DNA from: Pollutimonas bauzanensis
GTDB lineage: Bacteria; Pseudomonadota; Gammaproteobacteria; Burkholderiales; Burkholderiaceae_B
Length of the DNA stretch: 64,000 bases
Assembly: GCF_900129885.1 (NCBI RefSeq)
Contig: NZ_FQXE01000004.1
Coordinates: forward strand, 403,536-467,535
Direction of reading: 5' to 3'
Shown: piece by piece, positions 45,424 to 54,128 of the stretch
Layout of the letters: every line of letters begins with the position of its first letter
Numbering within the stretch: position 1 is the stretch's first letter
Notes under the pieces: generated by a model
What the model was told of the DNA's origin: nothing
Databases searched by the model: none
What the model saw: only the letters and a program-made list of their open reading frames with translations
Translations under genes and position numbers: made by a program

Positions 45424-47227
45424 GAGCGGGCTCTCCCAGATAGGCGGCGATGACATCGGGGTGGCGCAGCACCTCGACGGGTGTTCCTTCCGCAATCTTC
45501 TTGCCGAAATTGAGTACGGTGATCCGGTCCGAGACCTGCTCGATCAGGCCGATATCGTGCTCGATCAGGAAGACTGTCAGGCCGTGCCCGCGCAGCCGCT
45601 TGAGCAGTTCTCCCAGCCCTTTTTTCTCGGTCTGGTTGAGTCCGGCCGCCGGTTCGTCGAGCAGCAGGAATTTGGGATGGCCGGCCAGCGCGCGGGCAAT
45701 TTCCACCAGGCGCTGATGGCCGTATGGCAGATTCCTGACGATCAGCTCGGCCTTGTCCGCCATGTCCACGAACTTGAGCGCCGACAGCGCCCGCGCGCGC
45801 AGGGCTTCGCGCCCCGGTTCGATGGGATTGTTGTCGCGCTGCGCCCCCACCATGACGTTTTCGATCACCGACATGGCCGGAAACAGCCGGATATTCTGGA
45901 AGGTGCGTCCTATGCCCAGCCCGGCCCGCTCATGCGGCGCCATTGCGGTGATATCCAGGCCATCGAAGACGATTTTCCCGCCGGTCGACTTATATATGCC
46001 GTTCAACACATTCAGCGTCGTGGTCTTGCCCGATCCATTCGGCCCGATGAGCGCATGCACGGTCCCGCGCGCGACCTCCAGCGAGATGCCGTCGACCGCC
46101 TTGACGCCGCCGAAGTACTTCTGGACATTTTCAATGCTCAGGATGGGCGCGGGATCGACGATAGGTATCTCCAGGTCCAGCGGCGCGATCGCCGCGACAT
46201 CCACCGGCGCCGACTTGCGGCGGCGGCGGTCGAACGGGGCGCGCAGCAAGCCCCAGATGCCCGCGGGCAGGAATACCATGATCAGGATGACCGCCAGGCC
46301 GTATGCCGCCAGGTAGACCTCCTTCAGGAAGCGCAGCCATTCCGGCAGGAGAATCAACAGGCTGGTTCCCAAGGCGCCGCCAAATGCCGACTGCGCGCCG
46401 CCCAGCAAGACCATGGTCAGGAATTCGATGGATCGGGCGAAATTGAAATTGTCCGGACTGATGTAGGCAAAGCCGGCCGCGTAGAACGCCCCGCCCAGCC
46501 CCGCCAGCCCGGCGCTCAGGGTGAACGCAATCACTTTGACGCGCAGGGTGTTGACGCCGGTCACCTCGGCCGCCAGCTCGTTTTCGCGGACCGCCCGCAT
46601 GGCGCGCCCCGTCCTGGTCTGCGGCAGCCACCATACGAAGAATATGGCGGCATACAGAACCGCGGTGCATAGCAGCAGATAGGCGCGATCGTCGGCCAGT
46701 TCATAGCCGAACAAAGACGGCCGCCCGATACCCGCGACGCCATCCGGGCCCTGCGTCACTTCCGACCAGTTGACCAGAACCAGATCGAAAATCTGCTGGA
46801 AGCTGATGGTGATCATGGCCAGATAATGACCGCCCAGCCGCAGCGTCGTCAGTCCGAGGACAAACCCCGCGACGGTGGCCACGCCTATGCCCATCAACAG
46901 CGTGATCCAGAAATTGAGCCCCAGCACCACTGTGCCCAGGCCGACGGCATAGGCCCCCAGGCCGAAAAAAGTCGCCTGCGCGAGGTTGATCTGCCCGGCA
47001 TAGCCGAGCACGATCGTCATGCCAAGGACCGCGATCGAATACGTCGCCGCCTGCATGAATATATTCAATACATAGGGGCTGAACTGGAGCAGGAAAGGCG
47101 CCGCGGCGACCAGCAAGCCCAGGACAGTGAAGAATGCCAGGCGCCTGGCGGCGCGCGCCCGGGTGCCGGGCATGGCGGCCGGCCTTGCGGCGGTCGGCGG
47201 GATATCGGGAGAATGAGTATTTTTCAT
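45410..47227 (-). CDS. fused importer permease-ATPase (LivM-LivG)
   Basis: A 605-aa protein combining a LivM-type permease (about 30-330: several hydrophobic helices, GYAGQINLAQATFFGLGAYA, ENELAAEVTGVNTLRVKV) and a LivG-type ATPase (about 355-600). The ATPase has Walker A GPNGSGKTTTL and Walker B FLLLDEPAAGLN; its signature loop is changed to LPYGHQRLVEIARAL, as is usual for LivG. Fusion of these two subunits is known in many proteobacteria. It overlaps livH by four bases and livF by 14. Confidence 0.94.
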   Translation of the reverse strand: MKNTHSPDIPPTAARPAAMPGTRARAARRLAFFTVLGLLVAAAPFLLQFSPYVLNIFMQAATYSIAVLGMTIVLGYAGQINLAQATFFGLGAYAVGLGTVVLGLNFWITLLMGIGVATVAGFVLGLTTLRLGGHYLAMITISFQQIFDLVLVNWSEVTQGPDGVAGIGRPSLFGYELADDRAYLLLCTAVLYAAIFFVWWLPQTRTGRAMRAVRENELAAEVTGVNTLRVKVIAFTLSAGLAGLGGAFYAAGFAYISPDNFNFARSIEFLTMVLLGGAQSAFGGALGTSLLILLPEWLRFLKEVYLAAYGLAVILIMVFLPAGIWGLLRAPFDRRRRKSAPVDVAAIAPLDLEIPIVDPAPILSIENVQKYFGGVKAVDGISLEVARGTVHALIGPNGSGKTTTLNVLNGIYKSTGGKIVFDGLDITAMAPHERAGLGIGRTFQNIRLFPAMSVIENVMVGAQRDNNPIEPGREALRARALSALKFVDMADKAELIVRNLPYGHQRLVEIARALAGHPKFLLLDEPAAGLNQTEKKGLGELLKRLRGHGLTVFLIEHDIGLIEQVSDRITVLNFGKKIAEGTPVEVLRHPDVIAAYLGEPAHAAA

Positions 47228-48105
47228 GCCTTCTCCGAGATCTTTTCGCCGAAAATACCCTGGGGCCTGAACAGCAGGAAGATGAACAACAGCAAGAACG
47301 CGAAGGCGTCCTTGTAAGGCACCGAGATGTAGTGCGCGCCGAAGCTTTCCACCACGCCCAGCAGAAGCCCGCCGACGATCGCGCCGGTCACGTCGCCGAA
47401 ACCGCCGATGATGGTTGCGGAAAAGGCCTTGAGCGCGATGATGGAACCCATGCCGATGGAAACGAAGAGGATGGGTGAAACGAGTATGCCGGCCACGCCG
47501 CCGAGTACCGCGCTGTAGATGAAGGTGAACGCGATCATCGAGGCAACGGGAATGCCGACCAGGCGGGCCATGTCCTTGTCTTGCGAAGTGGCCTGCAGCT
47601 TCTTGCCCAGCAGCGTATGCTCGAAGAGAAAATACTGGAACCCGACCGCGATCGCCGTGACCGCCAGGATCACCAGGTATTGCGTGTCCATGAATACGCC
47701 GCCGAGCTCGATGCCCTGGGTCTTGAACACCCTTTGCATGGGCTTGGGCTGCGGGCCGAAGAAATACAGCACCGTGTTCTGCATGAAAATGGAAGCGCCG
47801 AGAGTGCTGATGATGACCGGCAGGAACGACCGGTGGCGCAAGGGGTAGTACACGCCCAGGTTGAAAACCATGCCGACGATGCCCATCACGAACAGGGCCA
47901 GTATGATGCTGAGCCAGTACGGCATGCCGCCGCTCATGAACGCCACCATCGCGAAGCCGCCCAGCATGGCAAAGTCGCCTTGCGCGAAGTTGACGACGTT
48001 GGTCGCCCGGATGATCAAGACGAATCCGAGCGCTACCAGGGAATAGATCGAGCCAAGCGCGAGCCCGGCGAACAACACTTGAAAATTTATTGCCAAAAAC
48101 TCCAT
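47224..48105 (-). CDS. livH: branched-chain amino-acid type importer permease (LivH)
   Basis: A 293-aa inner-membrane permease with the LivH signature: GSIYSLVALGFVLIIRATNVVNFAQGDFAMLGGF and ALKAFSATIIGGFGDVTGAIVGGLLLGVVESF. AGAGGAGAAGACCGC lies upstream of the ATG at 48105. It is the first gene of the operon, facing the GntR gene across about 220 bases. Confidence 0.94.
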   Translation of the reverse strand: MEFLAINFQVLFAGLALGSIYSLVALGFVLIIRATNVVNFAQGDFAMLGGFAMVAFMSGGMPYWLSIILALFVMGIVGMVFNLGVYYPLRHRSFLPVIISTLGASIFMQNTVLYFFGPQPKPMQRVFKTQGIELGGVFMDTQYLVILAVTAIAVGFQYFLFEHTLLGKKLQATSQDKDMARLVGIPVASMIAFTFIYSAVLGGVAGILVSPILFVSIGMGSIIALKAFSATIIGGFGDVTGAIVGGLLLGVVESFGAHYISVPYKDAFAFLLLFIFLLFRPQGIFGEKISEKA

Positions 48106-48243
48106 GCGGTCTTCTCCTCTGCTATTCCGGCTCTCTGGTTGACGCTGGAGCCATGGGGGACTGCTTTCGTAATTATTTTGCAGCAACGCAGCATCGGACC
48201 GCAGGGTAGTCTCCTCCCCTTGACCATCTGTGCCGGTCTATAT

Positions 48244-48265
48244 ATGATCCGATCGGAAATATCAT
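48244..48265. promoter_or_regulatory. palindromic operator between liv operon and GntR gene
   Basis: A 22-base interrupted inverted repeat: ATGAT at 48244-48248 and ATCAT at 48261-48265 flank a perfect CCGATCGG core (48249-48256). It lies between the divergent livH and GntR/FCD genes, where the regulator is expected to bind. Confidence 0.5.
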
Positions 48266-48323
48266 TTTGCACGACTCTACCTTGTCGGTATCATCGAGTC
48301 AAGCCATATGAAGGAGTCGTTTT

Positions 48324-49043
48324 ATGTCCCTTGGTCCGAAAATCAGCCGCTATTTGCGGGCAGCCGAAAACGATGCGCGGCCGACCATCGCCCGCCGTCC
48401 TTCGCTGGGCGACGAGGTATATGAAACGCTGCTGGCGCAGCTCATTGCATTGAAGATTGCGCCGAACAGCCGCATTTCGGTAGATGCCCTGGTGCGGGAA
48501 ATGGGCGTTTCGCAAACGCCCATCCGGGCGGCGCTGATCCGGCTGGAAAGCGAAGGCCTGGTGGTCAAAACGCATAATGTCGGCTATAGCGCCGCGCCCA
48601 TGCCCTCGCGCGCCAAGTTCGAACAGATATACGACCTGCGCCTGCTGCTCGAGCCCTATGCGGCGCAGCTCGCCACCAGGAAGCTGTCCAACGCATCGCG
48701 CAAAGAACTCGCGGCCCTGGCGCGAGCCATGTCCGAACCGGATAGCCAGAATGCAGAACGGGCTTATGGCAAGTTCGCGCTGCAGGACGCGAAGTTCCAT
48801 GCGCTCATCGCCACCGAAAGCGGCAATGCCCTGGTGGCCGACGCGCTGGCGCGCACCTATGCCCATACCCATCTGTTCCGCCTGCGCTTCCATTCCGCGG
48901 TCACCGAAGGCGCTGTCGAGGAACATGCCAAGATCGTCGATGCCATGGCCGCGGTCGACCCCCTGGCCGCGCGGGAGGCCATGGAAAATCACATTCTGCG
49001 CTCGCAAGAACGCTGGAAGCCTTTTTTCGACACCATGGAATGA
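48324..49043 (+). CDS. GntR-family regulator, FCD (FadR) subfamily
   Basis: A 239-aa regulator with an N-terminal winged helix (LGDEVYETLLAQLIALKIAPNSRISVDALVREMGVSQTPIRAALIRLESEGLV) and an FCD ligand domain. The domain shows metal-site residues in FALQDAKFHALIATESGN, EEHAKIVDAM and ENHILRSQERW. GAAGGAGTCG precedes the ATG. It is divergent from the liv-type importer operon, which it probably controls in response to a carboxylate. Confidence 0.92.
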   Translation: MSLGPKISRYLRAAENDARPTIARRPSLGDEVYETLLAQLIALKIAPNSRISVDALVREMGVSQTPIRAALIRLESEGLVVKTHNVGYSAAPMPSRAKFEQIYDLRLLLEPYAAQLATRKLSNASRKELAALARAMSEPDSQNAERAYGKFALQDAKFHALIATESGNALVADALARTYAHTHLFRLRFHSAVTEGAVEEHAKIVDAMAAVDPLAAREAMENHILRSQERWKPFFDTME

Positions 49044-49089
49044 TGGCGGTATTGAAACGTCCGGAGATGCGCCGTTCCGCCAGCCATGC

Positions 49090-50055
49090 TTAGTTCAAGG
49101 AAATGCCTGCCTTTTTAATGACCGCGCCCCATTTTTCCAAATCCGAGCTTATCTGGGACGCGATGGCCTCAGGCTTGCGGCTAATGGCCGTCATGCCGAG
49201 TTCCCGCACCCTGTCTTTAATGTCGGATGTTGCCATTGCCGTTTGCATCGCGCTTCGCAGCCTGACAACTTGTTCATCGGGTGTCCCGGACGGCGCAAAA
49301 ATTCCCATCCAGGTCGAAAATTCGAAGCCGGGGATATTCGCTTCCTCGGCGATAGTCGGCAGATTGGAATATTCGGAATTGTTTGACAAGCTGGCGACCG
49401 CCAAAGGCCTGACTTTGCCGGACTCTATGTGAGGCTTGGCCTGAGATATTGCCTGAAATTGCACCTGCACGCGGCCGGCGAGCAGATCCATTACCGCTTG
49501 GGAACTCCCCTTGTATGGAACATGCGCCATTTCTATGCCGGTCAACGAACTGAAAAGTTCGGTGCCCAGATGATAGCTGCTGCCCACGCCGGAAGTCGAA
49601 TAGTTCAATCTCCCCGGATCCGCTTTTGCATAGGCGATCAACTCCTTGACGCTATGCACCGGCACCGAAGGATGAACAACAAGAACGTTCTCATCATTGG
49701 CGATCAGGTCCAGGGGAACGAAGTCCTTTACTGGGTCAAATTGGATATCGGGCATCAGTAAAGGACCTGTTGTCATGGAGCTGCTGCTCGCCAGCAGCAA
49801 TGTCAACCCGTCAGGCTTGGCATGGGCCACATATCGCGTTCCTATCGCGCCAGTCGCGCCCGGCTTGTTCTCGACGACAACGGTCTGCTGCAGTTCCGCT
49901 GACATTTTCTGCCCCACCAGCCGCGCTAAGACATCCGACGGCCCGCCAGCCGCGAACGGCACCACCAGCCGTATCGGCGCGACATCTTGCGCCAGGGCCA
50001 GGGACGATGCCCCTATGAGCGCGCTCAAAATGATTGCTTTCCCTATTTTTTTCAT
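49090..50055 (-). CDS. Bug-family periplasmic solute-binding protein
   Basis: A 321-aa Bug receptor with signal peptide MKKIGKAIILSALIGASSLALAQ and family motifs IRLVVPFAAGGPSDVLARLVG, VVENKPGATGAIGTRYVAHA and HVPYKGSSQAVMDLLAGRVQ. It is convergent with the preceding GntR gene and divergent from the next GntR gene across an operator-rich gap. It probably captures the compound degraded by the MmgE/PrpD-amidase-dehydrogenase set. Confidence 0.92.
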   Translation of the reverse strand: MKKIGKAIILSALIGASSLALAQDVAPIRLVVPFAAGGPSDVLARLVGQKMSAELQQTVVVENKPGATGAIGTRYVAHAKPDGLTLLLASSSSMTTGPLLMPDIQFDPVKDFVPLDLIANDENVLVVHPSVPVHSVKELIAYAKADPGRLNYSTSGVGSSYHLGTELFSSLTGIEMAHVPYKGSSQAVMDLLAGRVQVQFQAISQAKPHIESGKVRPLAVASLSNNSEYSNLPTIAEEANIPGFEFSTWMGIFAPSGTPDEQVVRLRSAMQTAMATSDIKDRVRELGMTAISRKPEAIASQISSDLEKWGAVIKKAGISLN

Positions 50056-50098
50056 GCCTCTCTCCTTGGATTGCTCGAGATTGTGTGTTTCTCATTGG

Positions 50099-50294
50099 AT
50101 TGTCGACTAAACATGGTATTAGTTAGCTGTTTACCGACAATATTTTAGAATTCGTATGAATTCGTTGACACAATATCATATACTCATTAATATTGACAAC
50201 AATTTGATGGAAACGTGTAGTTTTCGTCGACAATTCAGGAACGAAGCCGGCGACGGGTCAGGGGATGCAGCGACTAAGGGATGGTGTAGACAAT
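50099..50294. promoter_or_regulatory. cluster of TTGTCGACAA-like operators
   Basis: This AT-rich gap (50056-50423) holds repeated variants of an ATTGTCGACAAT motif. They are ATTGTCGAC (50099-50107), CCGACAAT near 50134, ATTGACAACAAT (50192-50203), GTCGACAAT (50226-50234) and TAGACAAT near 50287. Short palindromes of this form are typical sites for GntR/FCD regulators. They lie between the divergent Bug and GntR genes. No small gene is apparent in the gap. Confidence 0.6.
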
Positions 50295-50423
50295 AAGGCT
50301 GAATATTTCAAATATTTAAGCCATTTTTATATTATTTATATCATTTCGCTTACAATTTTGCCGGCGCCATAAAGTAGCGATGGCAATTTCCGTAGTGATC
50401 TGTTCTCGTTGAAAGGAAAGAAA

Positions 50424-51164
50424 ATGAAAAGGCAAGATGGTTTATTAGAGGAAACGGGGTCCCGCGCTGCCGGGACGGCATCGAAACCGGATGGCATCGA
50501 CCGAAACAGCGGCGCGACCGCAGCGGCCATTACCGAAGCCACCATCGTTGCCGAAATTGAAGATCAATTGTGCGCGGGCACACTGCGGCCGGGCGACCGG
50601 ATCAACGAAAGCGCCTACGCCGCAAGAATGGGATGCAGCCGGGGTCTCATAAGGGAAGCGCTTCGAACCTTGGAACACCTCGGCCTGGTACGCAGCGAAC
50701 TGAATCGCGGAGTCGTCGTCATCGAGCTGTCCGCAAAAGAGGCACTGGATATATATGACTTGCGCGCTTCATTATTTTCATTGGCCTGCAAAATATCCTG
50801 CGCCAAAGCGTCCACAACATGGGTTCAGAACTTGGGCCGGCTGGTGGACCTCATGGACAAGGCCGTCGAGGAAGACAACATAGATGCTTATTATCCGATC
50901 AATGTAAGTTTTCACAATTTGATCATAGAGCGGTCGGAGAACAGCCGCTTGATCGATTTCTGGAAGCAGTTGGAACGCCAACTGCATTTGTTCCGCAGGC
51001 GGGGCCTAGTGTCTCCCGGCGCCATGCGTCTGTCGAACAGTGAACACCGCCGCATGGTGGAGGCTTTCAGCAGCGGCGACATCGTCGCGCTCGAAGCACT
51101 CGCCTATCGCCACATCAAAGAGGGAAAAATGCGCTTGTTAACCAGCGTCGCATCCTCTATTTAA
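50424..51164 (+). CDS. GntR-family regulator, FCD subfamily
   Basis: A 246-aa regulator with an unusually long N-terminal extension (about 35 residues, rich in Gly, Ala and Thr) before the winged helix (VAEIEDQLCAGTLRPGDRINESAYAARMGCSRGLIREALRTLEHLGLV). The FCD domain shows NVSFHNLIIERSENSRL, SEHRRMVEAF and YRHIKEG. AAAGGAAAG precedes the ATG at 50424. It heads the plus-strand catabolic genes and probably represses both directions through the operators upstream. Confidence 0.9.
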   Translation: MKRQDGLLEETGSRAAGTASKPDGIDRNSGATAAAITEATIVAEIEDQLCAGTLRPGDRINESAYAARMGCSRGLIREALRTLEHLGLVRSELNRGVVVIELSAKEALDIYDLRASLFSLACKISCAKASTTWVQNLGRLVDLMDKAVEEDNIDAYYPINVSFHNLIIERSENSRLIDFWKQLERQLHLFRRRGLVSPGAMRLSNSEHRRMVEAFSSGDIVALEALAYRHIKEGKMRLLTSVASSI

Positions 51165-51195
51165 ATGGTCTTTTCTTTAGTTTTGGAGTTATTAA

Positions 51196-52626
51196 ATGGG
51201 TCAGATCAAGAATCTCAATGAATATACGGAAGTCAAGAATCTCACCGCGGAGGTCGCCAGTTTTGTTGTCGACACTGCGGTCTCGGATTTGCCGCAGTCC
51301 GTAATCGACGCAGGCAAGAAGTCCATACTGGACGGCATCGGCCTCGGCATTGCGGGATCTATAGCGAAAAGCGGGCAAATCGTGAATTCATATCTGAAGG
51401 GATTGAATGCCGCGGGGGAGGCGACCGTAATTGGGACTTCGCTAAAGGTGCCGGCCCGCTTCGCCGCGTTCGCGAATGGCATAGCGATACATGCCGATGA
51501 CTATGACGATACGCAATTGGCCAGCGGCAAGGACCGGGTTTACGGCTTGCTGACCCATCCCACGGCTCCCGCCCTTCCCGCGGCATTGGCAACCGCCGAA
51601 GTATTGGGAAAAAGCGGCGCGGAAACCATGCTCGCCTATCACCTGGGCGTGGAAATAGAATGCAAAATCGCGGAGGCCATTGATCCCCGCCACTATCAAC
51701 ATGGGTTTCACGCCACAGCAACATGCGGAACATTTGCCGCCGCCGCCGCGGCCGCTAAATTGCGCGGCCTGGGCAATGAAGAAATATTGAGAGCCCTGGC
51801 TATCGCAGGAAGCCAGTCCGCGGGCTTGCGCGAAAACTTTGGAACGATGACCAAGCCCTTTCATGCCGGCCGTTCGTCGGAAAGCGGAATCGTCGCGGTC
51901 GATTTCGCCACGGCCGGCTGGACGGCCACCGATAAGATTCTGGAGGCCAGCAGAGGTTTCTTCCGGGCGGCCGGCGGTGGATTTGATGCCGGCTCCATCG
52001 TTGGAAAACTGGGAGCGCCCTGGACATTCGCCGATCCCGGCGTGTCCATAAAGCCCCATCCTTCCGGTTCCTTGACACATCCCGGCATGACCAAGCTGCT
52101 TGAATTGATCATCGAGCATGACATCAAGCCGGAAGAAATTGTCCGCGTGGATGCAGGCACGAATCAGAACATGCCCAATGCCCTCATACACCACCGTCCG
52201 GCAAACGAACTGCAGGCAAAATTTTCCATGGAGTTCTGCCTGGCCATGTTATTGCTGGACAGGCGCGCCGGGCTGCGCGAATTCACTGACGAGGCTACGC
52301 AGCGGGACGATGTGAAACAGATGATTGAAAAAATCAACTTCCATGTACATCCGGAAGCGGAAAGCGCCGGCTATGACAAAATGACTACCATCCTCGACAT
52401 CCACCTGACCAATGGCCGCCATATCCAGGGCCGGGCCGACTTCGGCAAAGGCAGCCCGGCCAATCCCATGAGCTATGACGAAGTGGCGGATAAATTCCGC
52501 GAGTGCTGCGATTATGCCAATTGGCCCAAGGACAAGGCTGAAAAAATCGTAGCCTTGGTGCAGGACATCGAAAACATCAAAAACATCAGGGAATTGACCC
52601 TGCTCTACACCGCAGCCGCCCGCTAG
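51196..52626 (+). CDS. MmgE/PrpD-family protein
   Basis: A 476-aa member of the 2-methylcitrate dehydratase / cis-aconitate decarboxylase superfamily. Features are IHADDYDDTQL (active-site Asp region), HPTAPALPAALATAEVLG, GFHATATCGTFAAAAAAAKL, KPFHAGRSSESGIVAVDFA and KPHPSGSLTHPG. Members dehydrate, decarboxylate or isomerise di- and tricarboxylic acids. It follows the GntR gene by 31 bases. With the amidase and the malate/tartrate-type dehydrogenase it probably forms a route for an amide of a hydroxy-dicarboxylic acid (inference). Confidence 0.88.
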   Translation: MGQIKNLNEYTEVKNLTAEVASFVVDTAVSDLPQSVIDAGKKSILDGIGLGIAGSIAKSGQIVNSYLKGLNAAGEATVIGTSLKVPARFAAFANGIAIHADDYDDTQLASGKDRVYGLLTHPTAPALPAALATAEVLGKSGAETMLAYHLGVEIECKIAEAIDPRHYQHGFHATATCGTFAAAAAAAKLRGLGNEEILRALAIAGSQSAGLRENFGTMTKPFHAGRSSESGIVAVDFATAGWTATDKILEASRGFFRAAGGGFDAGSIVGKLGAPWTFADPGVSIKPHPSGSLTHPGMTKLLELIIEHDIKPEEIVRVDAGTNQNMPNALIHHRPANELQAKFSMEFCLAMLLLDRRAGLREFTDEATQRDDVKQMIEKINFHVHPEAESAGYDKMTTILDIHLTNGRHIQGRADFGKGSPANPMSYDEVADKFRECCDYANWPKDKAEKIVALVQDIENIKNIRELTLLYTAAAR

Positions 52627-52714
52627 GCGCGCCTGTTTTTCTTTGAACCCCGGAAGCCCCGCTATGCGTATAGCCGTTAGCGCTTAGCGTGGCCGCCATC
52701 ACCGGACGCATGAC

Positions 52715-54091
52715 GTGAATCCAATGCCTTGGCAATGGGAATCGGCCGACAACAATTCATTCCATCGTGTTGCCGCCGATTTCAGGAAAGGGAAGAATAC
52801 TCCGCGACAGTATCTTGAATGCTTTCTGGAGAATATCGCCAGATACGAAGGGAATGTAAAGGCGTTTACAGCGCTCAATATTGATAATGCGAGGCAATTG
52901 GCCGACGACTCCACGCGGCGCTATCAATCCGGAAAGGCCCTGTCCGAACTGGATGGATGTCCATTCGGCATTAAAGACATCATCGATACGGCAGATTTTC
53001 CCACTGAATGCGGCAGCCCTATCTTCAAGGGTTCACCAGCCAATTTCGATGCCGCTTGCGTTGAAGTCCTCAAGCGGGCCGGGGCCATCATTGTAGGGAA
53101 AACGGTGACGACGGAATTTGCCATCGGCGTTTCCGGTGTCACCCATAACCCCCATCGCCTTGGCCATACGCCCGGCGGGTCCTCCAGCGGCTCGGCCGCC
53201 GCCGTGGCTGCCAGCATGCTGCCCGTTGCCCTGGGTACGCAAACATTGGGATCCATCATCCGCCCGGCGTCCTTCTGTGGAATCGTGGGATTCAAGCCTA
53301 GCTATGGCGTGCTGCCTCTGGGCGGAGTCCATCCGGTTTCGGGATCGCATGATCACCTCGGAATACTCAGCGCCAATATCGACGATGCCTGGCTCACCGC
53401 CAGACTGCTTTCATCCCGCTCGGGAAGTCCGAACTTTCCCCCTTTATTACCGGGCCCGCAGGCAAGCGGATTTGGTCCGGACCGGCCGCCACGCCTGATA
53501 CGGCTATATCTTGACGCCTGGCTTTCAGAAACTTCCACACCCTTGCGGGAAGCCATGGACCTTTATATCGACCAGCTTAGGGAACAGGGGATTTCGATCG
53601 CGGATAAAAACAATACTCGAGAAATCGCTGAACTCGAAGATGCCATCAGCAAATTCTCACCCGATTCCAGGGAGATGATTGCATATGACATGCGTTGGCC
53701 TTACATGCAATATCGTTCGCGCTACCCAGGCATGCTCAGCGACAAAATCATGGAATTATTGGAATTGTCGGAGTCCGTTACTTCCGAAGCCTATGCCGGA
53801 TATTTAAGCAATAGAAAGAAAATACGCGACCTTGTCAGAACCGCAGTCGGCAATGCCGATGGATTCATCACTTTATCCGCGCCCACGCCCGCTCCTCCGG
53901 GGCTGGAATTTACCGGCAGCCGTAATTATGCCGCCCTGTGGTCCTTGCTCGGATTTCCCGCATTCAGCCTGCCAATATTGAAAACCGACGACTTGCCGGT
54001 CGGCGTTCAAATCATGCATGTCGATAACCATGATGCTGTTCTGTACGAGCTTGCTTCCTGGCTGATGAAAACCCGCCACGCCTCCGCATGA
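52715..54091 (+). CDS. amidase (amidase-signature family)
   Basis: A 458-aa hydrolase cleaving a carboxamide. The Ser-Ser-Lys triad regions are visible: Lys in PFGIKDIID, Gly/Ser-rich GHTPGGSSSGSAAAVAA, and GTQTLGSIIRPASFCGIVGFKPS. The last differs from the commoner GTDTGGSIR form, so the substrate pocket may be unusual. The start is a GTG at 52715, or the in-frame ATG at 52724; neither has a strong ribosome-binding site. It is third in the plus-strand set. Confidence 0.9.
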   Translation: MNPMPWQWESADNNSFHRVAADFRKGKNTPRQYLECFLENIARYEGNVKAFTALNIDNARQLADDSTRRYQSGKALSELDGCPFGIKDIIDTADFPTECGSPIFKGSPANFDAACVEVLKRAGAIIVGKTVTTEFAIGVSGVTHNPHRLGHTPGGSSSGSAAAVAASMLPVALGTQTLGSIIRPASFCGIVGFKPSYGVLPLGGVHPVSGSHDHLGILSANIDDAWLTARLLSSRSGSPNFPPLLPGPQASGFGPDRPPRLIRLYLDAWLSETSTPLREAMDLYIDQLREQGISIADKNNTREIAELEDAISKFSPDSREMIAYDMRWPYMQYRSRYPGMLSDKIMELLELSESVTSEAYAGYLSNRKKIRDLVRTAVGNADGFITLSAPTPAPPGLEFTGSRNYAALWSLLGFPAFSLPILKTDDLPVGVQIMHVDNHDAVLYELASWLMKTRHASA

Positions 54092-54128
54092 AAACGGCCG
54101 GCATTCCCGAATCCACTTACTACCGAAT

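Noticed and set aside
45422..46672. 416-residue plus-strand frame over the LivM-LivG gene
   Set aside because: The minus strand encodes intact permease and ATPase motifs; this frame is a composition artefact.
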